Positions 1 to 11,900 of a DNA stretch of 64,000 nt are shown here, piece by piece. Under the pieces are notes generated by a model. It ran no database searches. It was not told the DNA's origin and worked only from the letters and a program-made list of their open reading frames with translations. This stretch comes from Diatrype stigma (taxonomy: Eukaryota; Ascomycota; Sordariomycetes; Xylariales; Diatrypaceae): assembly GCA_022225965.2 (NCBI GenBank), contig JAKJXP020000008.1, forward strand, positions 434,001-498,000. Direction: 5' to 3'. Each line of letters begins with the position of its first letter. The first letter of the stretch is position 1. The position numbers were made by a program, and so were the translations under genes.

Positions 1-473
1 GCAATATCGTCGTCGCCTTTTTGTCGTTTGGTTTTTTATTTCGTTTATTATTGCGCCCTTATTTTCGTCGTCGTTTTTTTTCGTTTTTGGTTATCCGTTT
101 ATTTCTATTTAATCGCCGTTTCGTTGCTTTTTATTCGCCGCCGAAATGTTATTTCGTAAAAAGATCCTAAATTTATAGCTATTTAATAATTCCTTCGATT
201 AAAAAAGCAATTACGCGTTCGTCGATAACGGCAATACGTAATTTAATTAACGCAAATTCGGCAAGCCGTATTGCCATTATATAGGGCTTTTTTATTTAAA
301 TGCCCGAATCCGTTACGTAACGTTATTTACCGTCGGTAACGATTTAATTTGCGTTTATTATCGATAAAACCGCAAAAAATGCTTAATAATAAATATTAAT
401 TTTTTATTTATTCGATTACTTATTAATTAACGTTTAAATACCGACCGCTTTTCGAAAAATGGCTTAGGCCATT

Positions 474-728
474 TTGGAATTTACCGAAAATACCGATTTC
501 GAATCGGAAACGTTTTTAGCCACGTCGACGGTTACGTTCCGTTCGTATGCCGATCGAAAAACGACCTATAAAATAAATCGTTATATAATTTTATTAAAAG
601 CTATATATTTTGCTTTTTGGGCTGCATGCTTAAAAAAAAAACGCATCGTTTTCGGCGCTTTTAAAAAGAAACGAATAACAATTACCGCCGCCGAAACCCA
701 ATTTATGCGCCGATTAATAGCGTTATAA
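474..728 (+). pseudogene. Possible Copia-like RNase H fragment
   Basis: This is an 84-codon open stretch in the AT-rich block. The order of short motifs (a YAD near the start, then FWAA, KKKRI and finally an AAET segment) loosely resembles the Copia-type RNase H region, where a D-containing strand, a W-containing strand and an S/T-T-E-A-E motif follow each other. The match is weak and heavily altered, and flanking sequence gives no continuation I can trust. It may be a chance frame. Confidence 0.2.
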
Positions 729-995
729 TTTAAATATTAATTAAATTAAAACGCAAAAATATTTATAAATCCCGACGTTATTCGTTATCGATTAAAAACG
801 ATCCAGCCATTATACGATTATCGTTAAATGGTTTATATTAAGCTATAAATGGCGCTATAACGAATTAAAAACCGTACGTAACGTTATCGCCTTTCGATCG
901 GCATAAAGTCGGCATTTTAAATTCGAAAAAAATATAAAATAATGCGCCGTTTTATTTAAAACGACTTAATTATTGCTGCTATAACCGTTAATAAA

Positions 996-1285
996 ATGGC
1001 CTTTTACGACTTTATAATCCGGAATAACCGCTTTCGTCCCGTTTTTACGACGTCCAATTGCCGATCCGGTATCCCAATTTCGATTCGTCGCCTTCGTTTT
1101 GGCTTCCCGGTTACGCCAATTCCGGCCCCGCGGCCGTTAATTGCTTTTTCGCCGGTCGTTAGTTTTTCGCTTTTCGCCAGCCCTTCGCTTATCGCTAATC
1201 CTCCGTTTGCCGCTAATCCCGCGTTCGCCGCCGCCTTTGCGCCCGCCGCCGACCAAAACGATAATAACGCATAAATCGATTCCAA
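996..1285. other. GC-richer island inside the AT-rich block, open on both strands
   Basis: This stretch has noticeably more G+C than its surroundings and stays open on both strands: 92 codons on plus and 93 on minus. The minus frame is Ala/Gly-rich with imperfect GLA-type repeats followed by a basic run (PKRRRR). That could be a low-complexity gag or linker segment of a transposon spared by mutation, or simply a consequence of GCC-rich composition. I do not recognise a domain. Confidence 0.3.
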
Positions 1286-1586
1286 CGATACGCCGACGAA
1301 AATCGAAAATATAAAGATTAATTTCGAATAAATACTAATCTTATTTTTTTTATATGGCTTATTAATAAAACGCTAAATTCTAAATTCGGAAATAATGGAT
1401 TTAATTTTTATTACGGTTAATTCTTAATCGGTATTCGCTTATTATTCGAACGTCGTTTAAGCCTTTTTTTTTTTATAAGAAACGTTTTATTTTCGTTTTC
1501 GTTTTTCCTTTTTTATGCTTTTTCTTATGTTTATATATTATTACCGAAAAGCCCGATAAAACAAAAGATATTTTGTTTTGCGGTTA

Positions 1587-1960
1587 TTTTATAAATATTT
1601 AAATAGTTTCCGATCGATTTATAACGAATTTAAGCCGCCAAAATGTTTAAGGCTTTTTTTGTTTTATAAATATCCAAACGGATTTCGTTCGATTTGCGAT
1701 AAATTTAAATCGCCAAAATGCTTAAGGCTTTTTTTATTTTATAAATATCCAAACGAATTCCGCTCGATTTACGATAAATCTAAATCGTTAAAGTATTTAA
1801 AGCTTTATGTTTTATAAATATTTAAACGGACTTTATCCGATTTATAATAAATCCAAGCCGTTAAAATATTTAAGGCTTTATGTTTTATAAATATCCAAAC
1901 GGGTTTTATCCGATTTGCGACGAATCGGGGCCGCCAAAATGCCTAAAGCCGAATTAATTA
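1587..1960 (+). repeat. Minisatellite, 73-75-bp unit, about 5 copies
   Basis: Successive copies of the word ATAAATAT(C/T)(C/T)AAA start at 1591, 1666, 1741, 1814 and 1887, giving spacings of 75, 75, 73 and 73 bp. Each unit also carries a CCAAAATG..TAAGGCTTT or TTAAA variant about 55 bp later. The first three units keep one open frame (1578-1817) that would encode 25-residue repeats around YKYPNGFRSI and PPKCLRL. The two 73-bp units break that frame. The array is AT-rich like its surroundings but the copies remain easy to align. Whether it was ever translated is unknown. Confidence 0.85.
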
Positions 1961-2807
1961 ATTATTTTTATTCGTTATTTCATTTTTTATATGTTTTACG
2001 TATTTTTTTTTCGTAATGCGCTAATATTTGCTAAACGTTAATAAAATGCTTTTTTAGCTTTTAAGTATTATATTCGATAAGTTATTTTTTTTACTTAATA
2101 AAGAATTCCTTCGGTTTCCGGTCGTTGCAATAATAAACGATATTCTTTATTATTTATTCTTCCTATTTATTTTCGAGATTTAATAATGCCAATTATTCGG
2201 AATTTTCGTAACAATCGTATTACGGCTTTAGAAAAAATACGGGAAATACGTCGTAAATGCGCTAATATTTTGCGAATAATTTAATCCAATACGCCTATAT
2301 TCCTATTCGTTCGGCAATCCGTATCCGAATATACGTCGATATCAGCTTTGCCTTTTTTTTAAACCTAAAATTTTTTATAAATAACGCTACCGTTTAATTC
2401 TCCTTAAATTCCATAAATATATAATACTTGTCGTAATGTTTTTTTTAAATCGCCGTCGCTTTTTCCTAATAAGCGCGCATTCGTTGCCGAATCTCTTCCG
2501 TTTTGCTTAAACGTTTTTTTATTCCTTATATTTAAAATTATAATCGCTTAAGTATTTATTTTATTATGTAAAAATAATAGCTATATAATATTTCGAACGA
2601 TAAATATTCCATAAATATATTACGGTAATTATTATAACTAAATTCGGCTTTATAAAGAATTTTGGCCCAATTGCTTTATTTTACATCGTAATATTTTCGG
2701 AAATACCTTTTTAAGTTTTGGTTTATGCGTTTTGTTTAGCCGTTCGTTTATAAGTAATATGTTATTAATAATTAACGCTTAATTTTCCGCGCATCGTAAA
2801 ATTCCTT

Positions 2808-5060
2808 TTAAAACTTATTAATTAATAACTTGTTCCTATCGTTAATGATACTTTCGAATAACCCAAATCGACATTTCATTTTTCGGTATAGGATTTCCGC
2901 TAATTCGGCGGCTATAAGCGTTTTTAACGTAAATATAAATAATGCCATTTTCGTAAATCGGTTTACGATAATCAAAATAACGTTATAGTTAATCCCGTTA
3001 TTTTTTAGGCTTATTAAAAAGCTTATAATAAAATCCATGCTAATTTTTTAAAACGGCTAATTCGGTAACGGCAAAAATTATAACGTTTCGTACGGCTTAT
3101 ACTTGGGCTTTATAGCTCCCTAATATATCGAATACGATTCGACGTACGTTCGGATATCGGTTATTATATTCTTTTAATGAAATTTCCGTTTTAAGAGCTT
3201 TATAATTCGCTAGCTTCTTATATAATTTATTTTTAAATCGTCGTAATATTAATATATTAATTATTATTATAAAACAAATTGCGCCGGAATTACTAGCCTG
3301 TTTTTAAAAAAAAAAACGTCGTATTTATTTATACGGTAACCGCCTCGAATACCAGGTCGTCGGCAAACGATTTCCGCCAGGGTTTATAAATTCAGGTTTT
3401 TTTTTTGCAATTCCTTAATTTACTCGTAAAATCGTCGAAATACCTTTAATACCTAAGCGCTTTCTTTTTTCGTTAAGGCTTTCGCTAACGGAGGAAAAAC
3501 GTTTTGCGGTAATATTTCGGCGTTTACGTAATCGTTTTCGAATTCCGACCTTTCGAAATCCGGGCGCTTAAAAGTTTTGCCTTTACCGGCCCCTTATGCC
3601 TTTTTTGCGGTACGCATTAAAACGGCCACGTAATAAAATTCCCCCGGCATTTATTAGCCATTTAGGACTTATTTTTATTATAGCACTAAATAAGGGTTTT
3701 TTTTGATTTTCGCTTTTACGGTTATTACTTAAACGGCAATTATTTAATGCTCGGCCGGAAATTCTGCGATTAACGAATTTTATATTATCCGGAATATTCA
3801 TTTAATTTTGGAATAATTAGAATAATTATGGTTTTAATTCGTTAATACCTATTTTATTTCGACTGGTAGCTTTTCCGTAAAATAAAGCTTTTTCGTTAAG
3901 ATAAATAATACGTCGCCGAAATAAATCGGTTTAAATATATAATTCGATCGCCGATTAAGTCCGTTAATTGGATTCGTAATTCCCGGCCTATATTACAAAT
4001 TAAAATCGAATTGGAATAATTTATATACTTAACGGGCCAACTTATTTCGAAAGTTTTTCGTTAAAGCGTCGATAATTCTTCGTAAAGCTTTATGGTTTAT
4101 AAATACGGAAAATTCCTATTCGGTTCTTTTTAAAAAATGGCGCTAATGCTTTAAATTTTCGATTATAATTAAAAGTTCCTACTAATTCGTTTTTTATTGC
4201 ATTTCGGTATTTATAAGTTTCCGCAATTAAAAAGCAACGGATTTCCATTTATTATTATACAATTAAAACAAAATTCCAAAAATCGCTTTTAAAAATGCAT
4301 CCGTTTTTACCTTTATTTTTTTAATATGGTCCTAATATCGGAATATAATTGCCGATTAAAAGGCGCCTTATAACTTTATAAAAGCCGCTTTCGCCTTGTT
4401 TGGCCATTAAAAGGTTCGCTATTGTATTCCTTTTTTTAAAAGCGCTATAATCGGCGCGGTAATTTTGAAATAACCAGGTATAAATTTCTTATAAAAATTA
4501 ATAAATTCCATAAATACCTAAATATTTCGAATCGATTTAAGATACGGCCATTATTATATAACGACGACCTTATTCGGATCCATTTTAATTCCGTCGGTAT
4601 TTATAATAAACCCTAAAAACGAAATCTTCTTTTAGAAAAATTCGTACTTAAACAGCTTTACGAATAGCTAATATTTTCGCAAGCATTTATGAACCAATCG
4701 GAAATACGTCGCATGTTTCTTTTCGTTTTCCGAAAAAATAACAATATCATTTAAATATATTACGCAAATTTTATCCATTAATCCGGCCAAAACCTTATAC
4801 ATATAAACCTAAAAAATAACCGGGGCATTCGTTAGCCTAAACGGCATAATAATATATTTAAACTGCCCGTAACGCATACGGAAAACGATTTTCCATTCGT
4901 TGCCCTTTTTAATGCGGATTTTATAATAAGCGTTCCTTAAATTAAGCTTAATAAAGATCTTAACGAAACCCAATCGGCTCATAATTTCCAAAATTAAAAG
5001 CAAAGAATAACGGTTTTTAATCGTTACCTTATTTAGCGCCTTATAATTTACGTATAAGCA
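2808..5060 (-). mobile_element. Ty3/Gypsy LTR retrotransposon relic (RT, RNase H, integrase)
   Basis: On the minus strand, 5003-4809 reads as the centre of a Gypsy reverse transcriptase (LNLRNAYYKIRIKKG, then MPFRLTNAP, where functional copies have LDLRNAYYRI and MPFGLTNAP). The active-site box follows at 4757-4746 as YLND instead of YxDD. At about 4660-4560 comes FLGFIINTDGIKMDPNKV, the conserved segment after the RT palm. An RPDFE-type linker lies near 3560. At 3038-2808 there is the integrase core (MDFI, then VNRFTKMA, then FESIINDRN). The order RT, linker, integrase is Gypsy order. Frames are broken by stops throughout. LTRs, gag and protease were not located; they should lie to the right, about 5.1-7.2 kb, and left of 2.8 kb. 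Confidence 0.88.
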
Positions 5061-8000
5061 AAACGCGCCCCCTTTTTTTAAAACGAATAATACCGGAACT
5101 ATAATTTCGAACTTAAATTTTTAAATGCGCCTTATTGCCAAGTATTTTTTTAAATACGTTTCGAACTTTTTCCGTTAAGGCTCCGACGTAAAATAAATCG
5201 GGCCCGTAATAAGGAATAATTATTTTAATATAAAATCAATAACATGCTTTGTTTGTTTTAAAATTAAATAAGCTTTTACTTTTTTTTCGAAATATATATC
5301 CTCGAAATCCTTTAAACAATTTAATAATACGACTATTTTTTCGGCGCTATCTTTACCGAATTTAGGAATGTCTTAATCGTTTTCGAATCCGATTAAATTT
5401 ACCTAATAAACCGGCTTACTTATAAAAATAAATTCGATTAATTCCTTGCCGTCGATTTCCTTTAAATCGCCGAACGTTTACCGATAAATGGCCGTTTTTA
5501 ATACCATTTCTAATCGTTTCATGCCAAAACGGAATAAAAGAAAATTAAACGCTTTACGGTTATAACGAATTGTAAAAAACAATTAATAAAACTTTCGTTT
5601 TTTTCCTGTTGCGTTTATTATTTTTATGTCGAATTCGTATATTCCGTAATACTTAATAAAAACGCCATTAACCCTTAATAACTTCGGCTACGTAACGGCG
5701 ACCGGTCGGAATTTCTTTTTCTTAACGAAACGCCGGCTTATTATATTAATTTAAGCCTTTATATTTAAATTAATCCCTATCGTAATAAACGTTATACCTT
5801 TTTTCGGAAATACGGTCGCGGCCTTTTAAAATAACGGGCCTATGCCGACCGTACGTAAAAGCTTCGCCAAAATAAGCTATACGTAAACGCTTATTCCGGT
5901 AAGCCATTTTCCGATTCCGAATTAATATTGAAATCGTCGTATTAGGTAAAGTTTTAAACGGCTACAAAAGGAATAGCTTTAAATACGTCCGGCGACGCCT
6001 TTTTGCCTTTTAGTCGAAATAAAAGTTCCGAACGCTTTTTTTTTTTATAAGCAATAATTCGATATCCCTTTTTTCCGTAATTCCAATACGTTATTAATAG
6101 CCTTTTTCGTTTTTGTCATTAAACCGATTTATTACGGTCGGAATTTATTCGGCATTCGGAGTTCCTTTATTGGTCGTTTTTGTTTCGCTTTTTTTAAGCG
6201 TTAAACGTTTTAATATTAAATATTCTGCTTTTTTTAGGCTTTAAAAAAACGCTATTATACGGCCGCTTATTTTTGCGTTGCTTTATTTTTAAAACCTAAT
6301 TTTTACGCCAAGCTTATTAAATCTAATTAATATCCGTTGTTATGGCGAAAGGCTATTTTAATATAATTTTTTATTTCAGCATTTTCGTTTTTAATATAAG
6401 CTATAAACGATAATAAAAATAATGCGCTAAATGCGGATTTTTTTGTTAGAAATTTAATTTCGGCCCTTTTACGTTAGCTTAATAAATTCGCTACGTAATA
6501 AAGAATTTTATTAGCGATTCGTCGCCTTAACGTAAATCTTTAAGCGCATTTCGAAACGTATGCATTGCGTATTCGGGATTTACATATTTCCTTTTAACGA
6601 AAAACCATAGGTTTTCGAATGCCGTTTTAGTAACGTTTTTTTTTATGTTATTACAATACGATTGTCATTTAATTTAAAAATCGTTTTTTATACGGCCCGT
6701 AATTTAATGTATATATATTGCTTTAATTTGCTTTAATTTTTCGATAATATTGGTTTCGGTAATGAAAATAATTCATTTTTTTTTCTTGCATTATAAACCG
6801 TTCGTTAAGTATTCGGCCTAAATATTTCGGAAGTTTATCGTTTCGTAAGGTTTTATTCGTATATTATGCAATAACGAAAGCGATTAATTTCTTTCGTTTT
6901 ACCTTATTTTTCGCGATTTATTCGATACGCAAATTTCGTTTTCTTTCGTTTTAAATACGTTCCGCCTTTAATTCGATTAATAATCGGGCAATTTTTTGAT
7001 TCGTAACGGAAATAGGGTCGTTCATAATACGACCCAGCAACGACTAGTCGCCGACTGCGCGTACGAAAATGCTTTCGGAATTTCCGTAATTTAAGGAATT
7101 CTTGCATATCGGGTTCCTTTCGTCGTTTTAATATTAAGCGGTCGCTAACGGTTTTTTTTCGTTTTATAAAGTAACGGATATCGTTTTTTCGTTTTCGTCG
7201 TTCGTATGCCGTTTTTCGCCCGATTCGGCGGCAATTTAACGCTAAGGATTTTCTTTTATATCGTCCGTTATAACCGTTTTATTTTAAAAGCTACGGCTGG
7301 CTTTATTTGTATTAATTATTGCGTTAAATATTAAATAAAAAGCTAAAAGATTATAAGAATATAAATGGCTAAAAGCTAATAACGTAATGGCTAAACGTAA
7401 ACAAAGTTATTTTAAAAAAAAGATATATAAAATTATTTTTAGCTATAATTTTTAAAAATATATAAAGTTCTTTTTATAAGCCTTAGCCCTTAATGCGGCG
7501 CTTAATTGCCGATTACGTGCCGCTTACGTAATAAGCCCCTTAAGCGAAAGCCATATCTTTATAATATAATTAATATTATACGAAAACTTTAATATCAAAA
7601 CGGCAAAAACCTTTAAAATAACGATAAAAACGATAATAACGAATCGTTTGCATTTACGTTAACCCTTAATTAAAGCATGGATTCGTTAAATCCAGGGAAA
7701 TTATCGTTGCTTTTAACGCCGAATAAACGGAATTTTTTTAGGGCTAAAATGCGGACGTTAAGTATATAAAGTAAAGCGCAAAATGGCTTAAATAACTCGT
7801 TAGTTTCATAATAATTTTTACGACTTTTATTTCGAATTGTACTTTATTTCGCTTTTATTTTAATTTTAATACCGATATATACGTAATTATTAATTTTAAT
7901 TCCGGCTTAAATAATTTAATAAGTACGCTTTAATATATCGAATCGACGAAGCAACATTACGGCCTTCGGATTAGGCCCGAACGATATAAAGACCATTAAT

Positions 8001-8440
8001 ATCGTTAATCCGAACGCCGGCGCCGAAATGACCGATTTTAACATAGGACATATTAAACTCGACTTTTTATTAAAGCTATAAGACCGCGAGAATTATAAGG
8101 ATTAAAAGCGTTTTATAAAATTAATAATAAATAACTGCGGCGAATACGACCTAATGTTCGAAAAGATTTACGATACGTTAAATAAGGTTCCGAAGAATTT
8201 ACAGTTACGTTGGCGCATTTTTTAACGCCGGGCCGTATAATTATTTAAAAATAGCTTAATAAATTTTTTAAAATAAAGTATAATAAAGAATATTATAACC
8301 GAATTATTTAAACGCTTTTAAAAAGATTACGACAAAAAAGGCGTATTATTTTTATTACGTCTAGCCGAAAAATGAAACGCGGTTAAATTCGAGAATTTCG
8401 GTTCCGTCGTTAAGTTAAAAAGGAAGATTAAGAATATCCA

Positions 8441-8552
8441 TGTCACAAAATGCGCTATGCCACTGCGTTAAAAGCGTATGCCATTCCAGAAGTTACTGGA
8501 ATGACACTTATCTAACCATATATGGAAGCTGGAATGGCTATATTACGTAACA
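8441..8552 (-). repeat. TRIM long terminal repeat, left copy (112 bp)
   Basis: It begins TGTCAC and ends TAACA. It differs from the right copy at 8 of 112 positions with no gap, and all eight differences are transitions. Confidence 0.85.
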
Positions 8553-8750
8553 TATGCCCACCGATAGAGCATTTGTATCGGCGTCCTTGGCGGTAATACG
8601 CGCCAAGGTAGCATAATCGCTCCAAGGTTATCCTTATCGATAAGGGTTCTTGTGGCTTATTGGATGTACGTATATAAGGTATTGCTATAGCATAATTATA
8701 CGTACGCGTAGGGGGCTAGTGGCACTTTGCCAGCGACCGTGTTATTAGTA

Positions 8751-8761
8751 GGATTCGAACC
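8751..8761 (-). promoter_or_regulatory. Pol III B-box-like sequence inside the TRIM
   Basis: The minus strand reads GGTTCGAATCC, an exact match to the tRNA B-box consensus GGTTCGANTCC. Around it a T-arm-like hairpin can form with four of five stem pairs. An A-box about 35 bases upstream is at best weak (TGGTAGCATTT). It may be a remnant of a tRNA-derived segment rather than an active promoter. Confidence 0.45.
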
Positions 8762-8780
8762 CAGGTCCTAGGAATGGAAC

Positions 8781-8798
8781 GTTTAGGAAATGCTACCA
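8781..8798 (-). other. Candidate primer-binding site of the TRIM
   Basis: Read on the minus strand it begins TGGTAGCATTTCC, two bases after the CA end of the LTR. TGGTAGC pairs with the GCTACCA 3' end typical of fungal initiator-Met tRNA; the match beyond seven bases is poor. Confidence 0.5.
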
Positions 8799-8800
8799 TA

Positions 8801-8912
8801 TGTTACAAAATGCGCTATGCCATTGCGTTAAAAGCGTATGCCACTCCAGAAATTACTGGAATAACACTTATCTGACCATATATGGGAGCTGGAATGGCTG
8901 TATTACGTAACA
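8801..8912 (-). repeat. TRIM long terminal repeat, right copy (112 bp)
   Basis: It begins TGTTAC and ends TAACA, directly followed by the ATCCA target duplication. In minus-strand sense this is the 5' LTR. Confidence 0.85.
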
Positions 8913-11900
8913 ATCCAGGAAAATTACGTTCGCGTTAAAATAAAATATAAGCTGCCCGGAAGCCATTTTACGGTTTATTTCGTTAAAGAATTGGGCGAAA
9001 AATTTAAAACTTAAGCACAATTATTTTAAATAACGAATATAAAAAAACTGCCTAGCCTAATCGACGTAATCCGCATTATAAAGGCGGTAAAACTTAAAAT
9101 GAAATCCATTAATTAACCGGAAATTAATAACGTACTTATTATAATGGCCAAAAATGCATTTACGGGCCAAAAACGAGCTATAACAAAAACGCCGATAAAC
9201 GGAAAAAAAACGGTAATGGTTATAATAAAAGTTATTAAGTATGCTTATTGCAAGAAAAAAAAATATATTAAAAATTAATGCTAGGACTTATATTTAAAAC
9301 TTAAAAAGCCTAGGAAATATAAGAAACCTAAGGGCGAAATAAAAAATACGGCGTTATTGGCTAATAAAATTCGAAAAGCTAGTATTTCGAAAGTTTAATA
9401 TAATTATAATGGCACCTGTTTAATTTAAGCTTTTTTTAATACGCTTTAAAAATTGTACTTTTTAGAAACTTTAAATATTAAACTTTAATTATAAGCAATA
9501 CGCTATTTTTAATCGTAAAGAATTCATTATTTTTAAAAAAATATTTAAATCCGATAATTTTAATATTACCGATATTGGCGGAATTAAGATCTCCGTTAAA
9601 GGAATAGGTACCATTAAAATAAAATATAGCATTTAAGCCGGCTTATAATGGATTAAATTTACCGAGATTTTTTACGTATTAAATTTAGGGATTAATTTCA
9701 TTTTCGTTATTCAGTTATTCGATAAAAATACGAAAATTGTATTACGTTAAGATGTTTACGAAATTATTTTTTTTAATAATAAAATAATTATCCATGCTAT
9801 ACGATTTGGTAATCTTTTCGCCCTTAAAATGCAAAGTGCCGCTATTCCTGCCCTATTAACGTATACCGTTAATTCGAAAATGCGCCTTTAATACGAAAAA
9901 ATGGAACATTTAAGCGAAAACGCGTTATTTAAGCTGAAATATATTATTTAAGGCATAATTAACGTTTAAAATTACTGCACCTATAAGCCATACGTAAAAG
10001 GCAAAATGCAAAAAGGCCTACATAAAGGATCGCTACTTAAAAGCAAATACGCAAGAAACGTTATATTCGGAAACGTTTACGGGCCCTTCCTTATTTAAGG
10101 ATATAAAAACGAAAAATATTAGTTAACCTTAATAAATTCGTATAACCGATTTACGTTAATACAGCTAATAAAAATTCGAAAAAAACGTAAAACAACGTAA
10201 TATGGTTCGTAAAATATTTCCATAAATAAGAGCTATAAAAAAGAAAATACAAAATCCTTTATTTCGATTAAGGCGATGAATTTAATTTAAACGCTAATCG
10301 GGCTTGGGCTTTAAAATAAGGCATTACGTTATAAACTAGCCGTATTAATTAATACCAAAATAACGGCATGGCCGAAAATCTTAATATTATTATTCGAAAT
10401 AAATTGTTCCTTATTATAATCGAAGGCGAAATATTCATTAAATATTGGCCAGAAGTTTTAAAAACCGTAAATTATTTACGTAATAAAAGTCCATATAGCG
10501 CTTTAAACGTTATACCCTTTTAAATGATATACGGATAAAAATTATACATAAGACATATTCGCATCCTGGACACCAAAATATAATACTGATTGCCATTTAA
10601 AAAAGATCGCAATAAGCTAAACGATAAGGCTAAAACGGGCGTTCTTATGGGCTACATTAGCAATTTAGCCTATAAAATTATTACAAATAAGGGCGACGTT
10701 ATTTAAGCAGCAGCTTAAAACGTATATTTCGAAAGGAAAAAAGGCATAATGGTTTTTATTAGAATATAAACTAATAACTTAAGGCCAATTTCGCCGCTTT
10801 ATAAGCGTTAACGCCAAAAAACGATTAATAAAGCTAAATAAAATAACAATTTATCCTTTAAAAAATTAATTAATCGAAACGTTAATTTCGAAACGGATTT
10901 ACCGCCTAACTTTCCCTTTGGAAATGCCCTTAGCTTAATATTTAATTTAAGCATTAAAAATTTTATTCTAAGCCATTCCGAATTACGATATTTATTTCGC
11001 TCGCGCGTCTTTCTTAAGGAAAATTAAGTCTTTATGCTTTATTTCATTTTAGTATTCGCAATTAATACAAAAGCCGTTATAAACGATAAGGAACCAATTA
11101 TTTTAACCGAAGCCCGTAAAAATTTTTTTTAAAACAAATGGCGCGAAACAATAAAGGTCGAATACCAATCGCTAATCGTAAACGATACCTGGATCCTAAT
11201 CGACGTTATGAACGGCATAAACGTATTACGGAACAAATGGGTTTATAAGCTAAAACGCGGCCTTAATAACGAAATAACGAAATATAAAACGCATTGAATA
11301 ATTCGTGGCTTTAAATAAATCGAAAGAATGAATTACTTTAAAATATTCGCTTTAATAATAAAATCCATGAATTATAAGGTATTTTTTGTTATAACAACGG
11401 CGTACGATTGGAAAATAAAGCAGATAAACGTAAAAACAGCCTTTTTTTATAATAAAATAAAGAAAAAGATTTACGTTTAGCAATTTAACGAATTTAATAA
11501 TGGCATAATTAAAGTATATAAGCTAAAGAAAGTCCTATATGGATTAAAACAAGCGTTCCGTATTTGGTTCAAAACGCTAAATAACTTTTTGATAACGCTA
11601 AACTTTAAACTTATTAATATTAATTACGACGTATTCGCCAATTAAAAAATAAGCATTTATATTGCAATATACGTTAATAATCTCTTAATAATTAATAAAA
11701 ATAAAGTAGCCATAATATAAATAAAAACAACATTAAACGAACGCTTTTAAATAATAAACCTTAGCTTTTATTAGTATTATTTAAGCATTCGAATTAAACG
11801 TTACCGATAAAGCCAAATTATCTTTTTCGATTAATAAGGATATATTAACAAAATATTCGAATTATACCAAATACAAAATTACAAAAAAACCGATATCCCT

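Larger units (their letters stand above)
8441..8912 (-). mobile_element. TRIM-like miniature LTR element nested in the Copia gag
   Basis: This is a 472-bp element with two 112-bp direct repeats, each starting TG and ending CA, flanked by the 5-bp target duplication ATCCA (8436-8440 and 8913-8917). The 248-bp interior has no coding capacity. Sense is likely the minus strand: two bases inside the right repeat lies TGGTAGCATTTCC, whose first seven bases match the usual initiator-tRNA primer-binding start, and a G-rich GGTGGG precedes the other repeat. These are the marks of a terminal-repeat retrotransposon in miniature, which would need another element's enzymes. It keeps CpA and TpG steps that the surrounding Copia has lost, so it inserted after most of the host mutation. 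The family is not one I can name. Confidence 0.85.

Noticed and set aside
1587..1960. CRISPR array
   Set aside because: The repeats are directly adjacent with no spacers, degenerate, and in a eukaryotic genome.
8741..8800. A tRNA gene
   Set aside because: There is a perfect B-box and partial T-arm, but no acceptor stem, anticodon arm or convincing A-box; it lies inside an LTR element.
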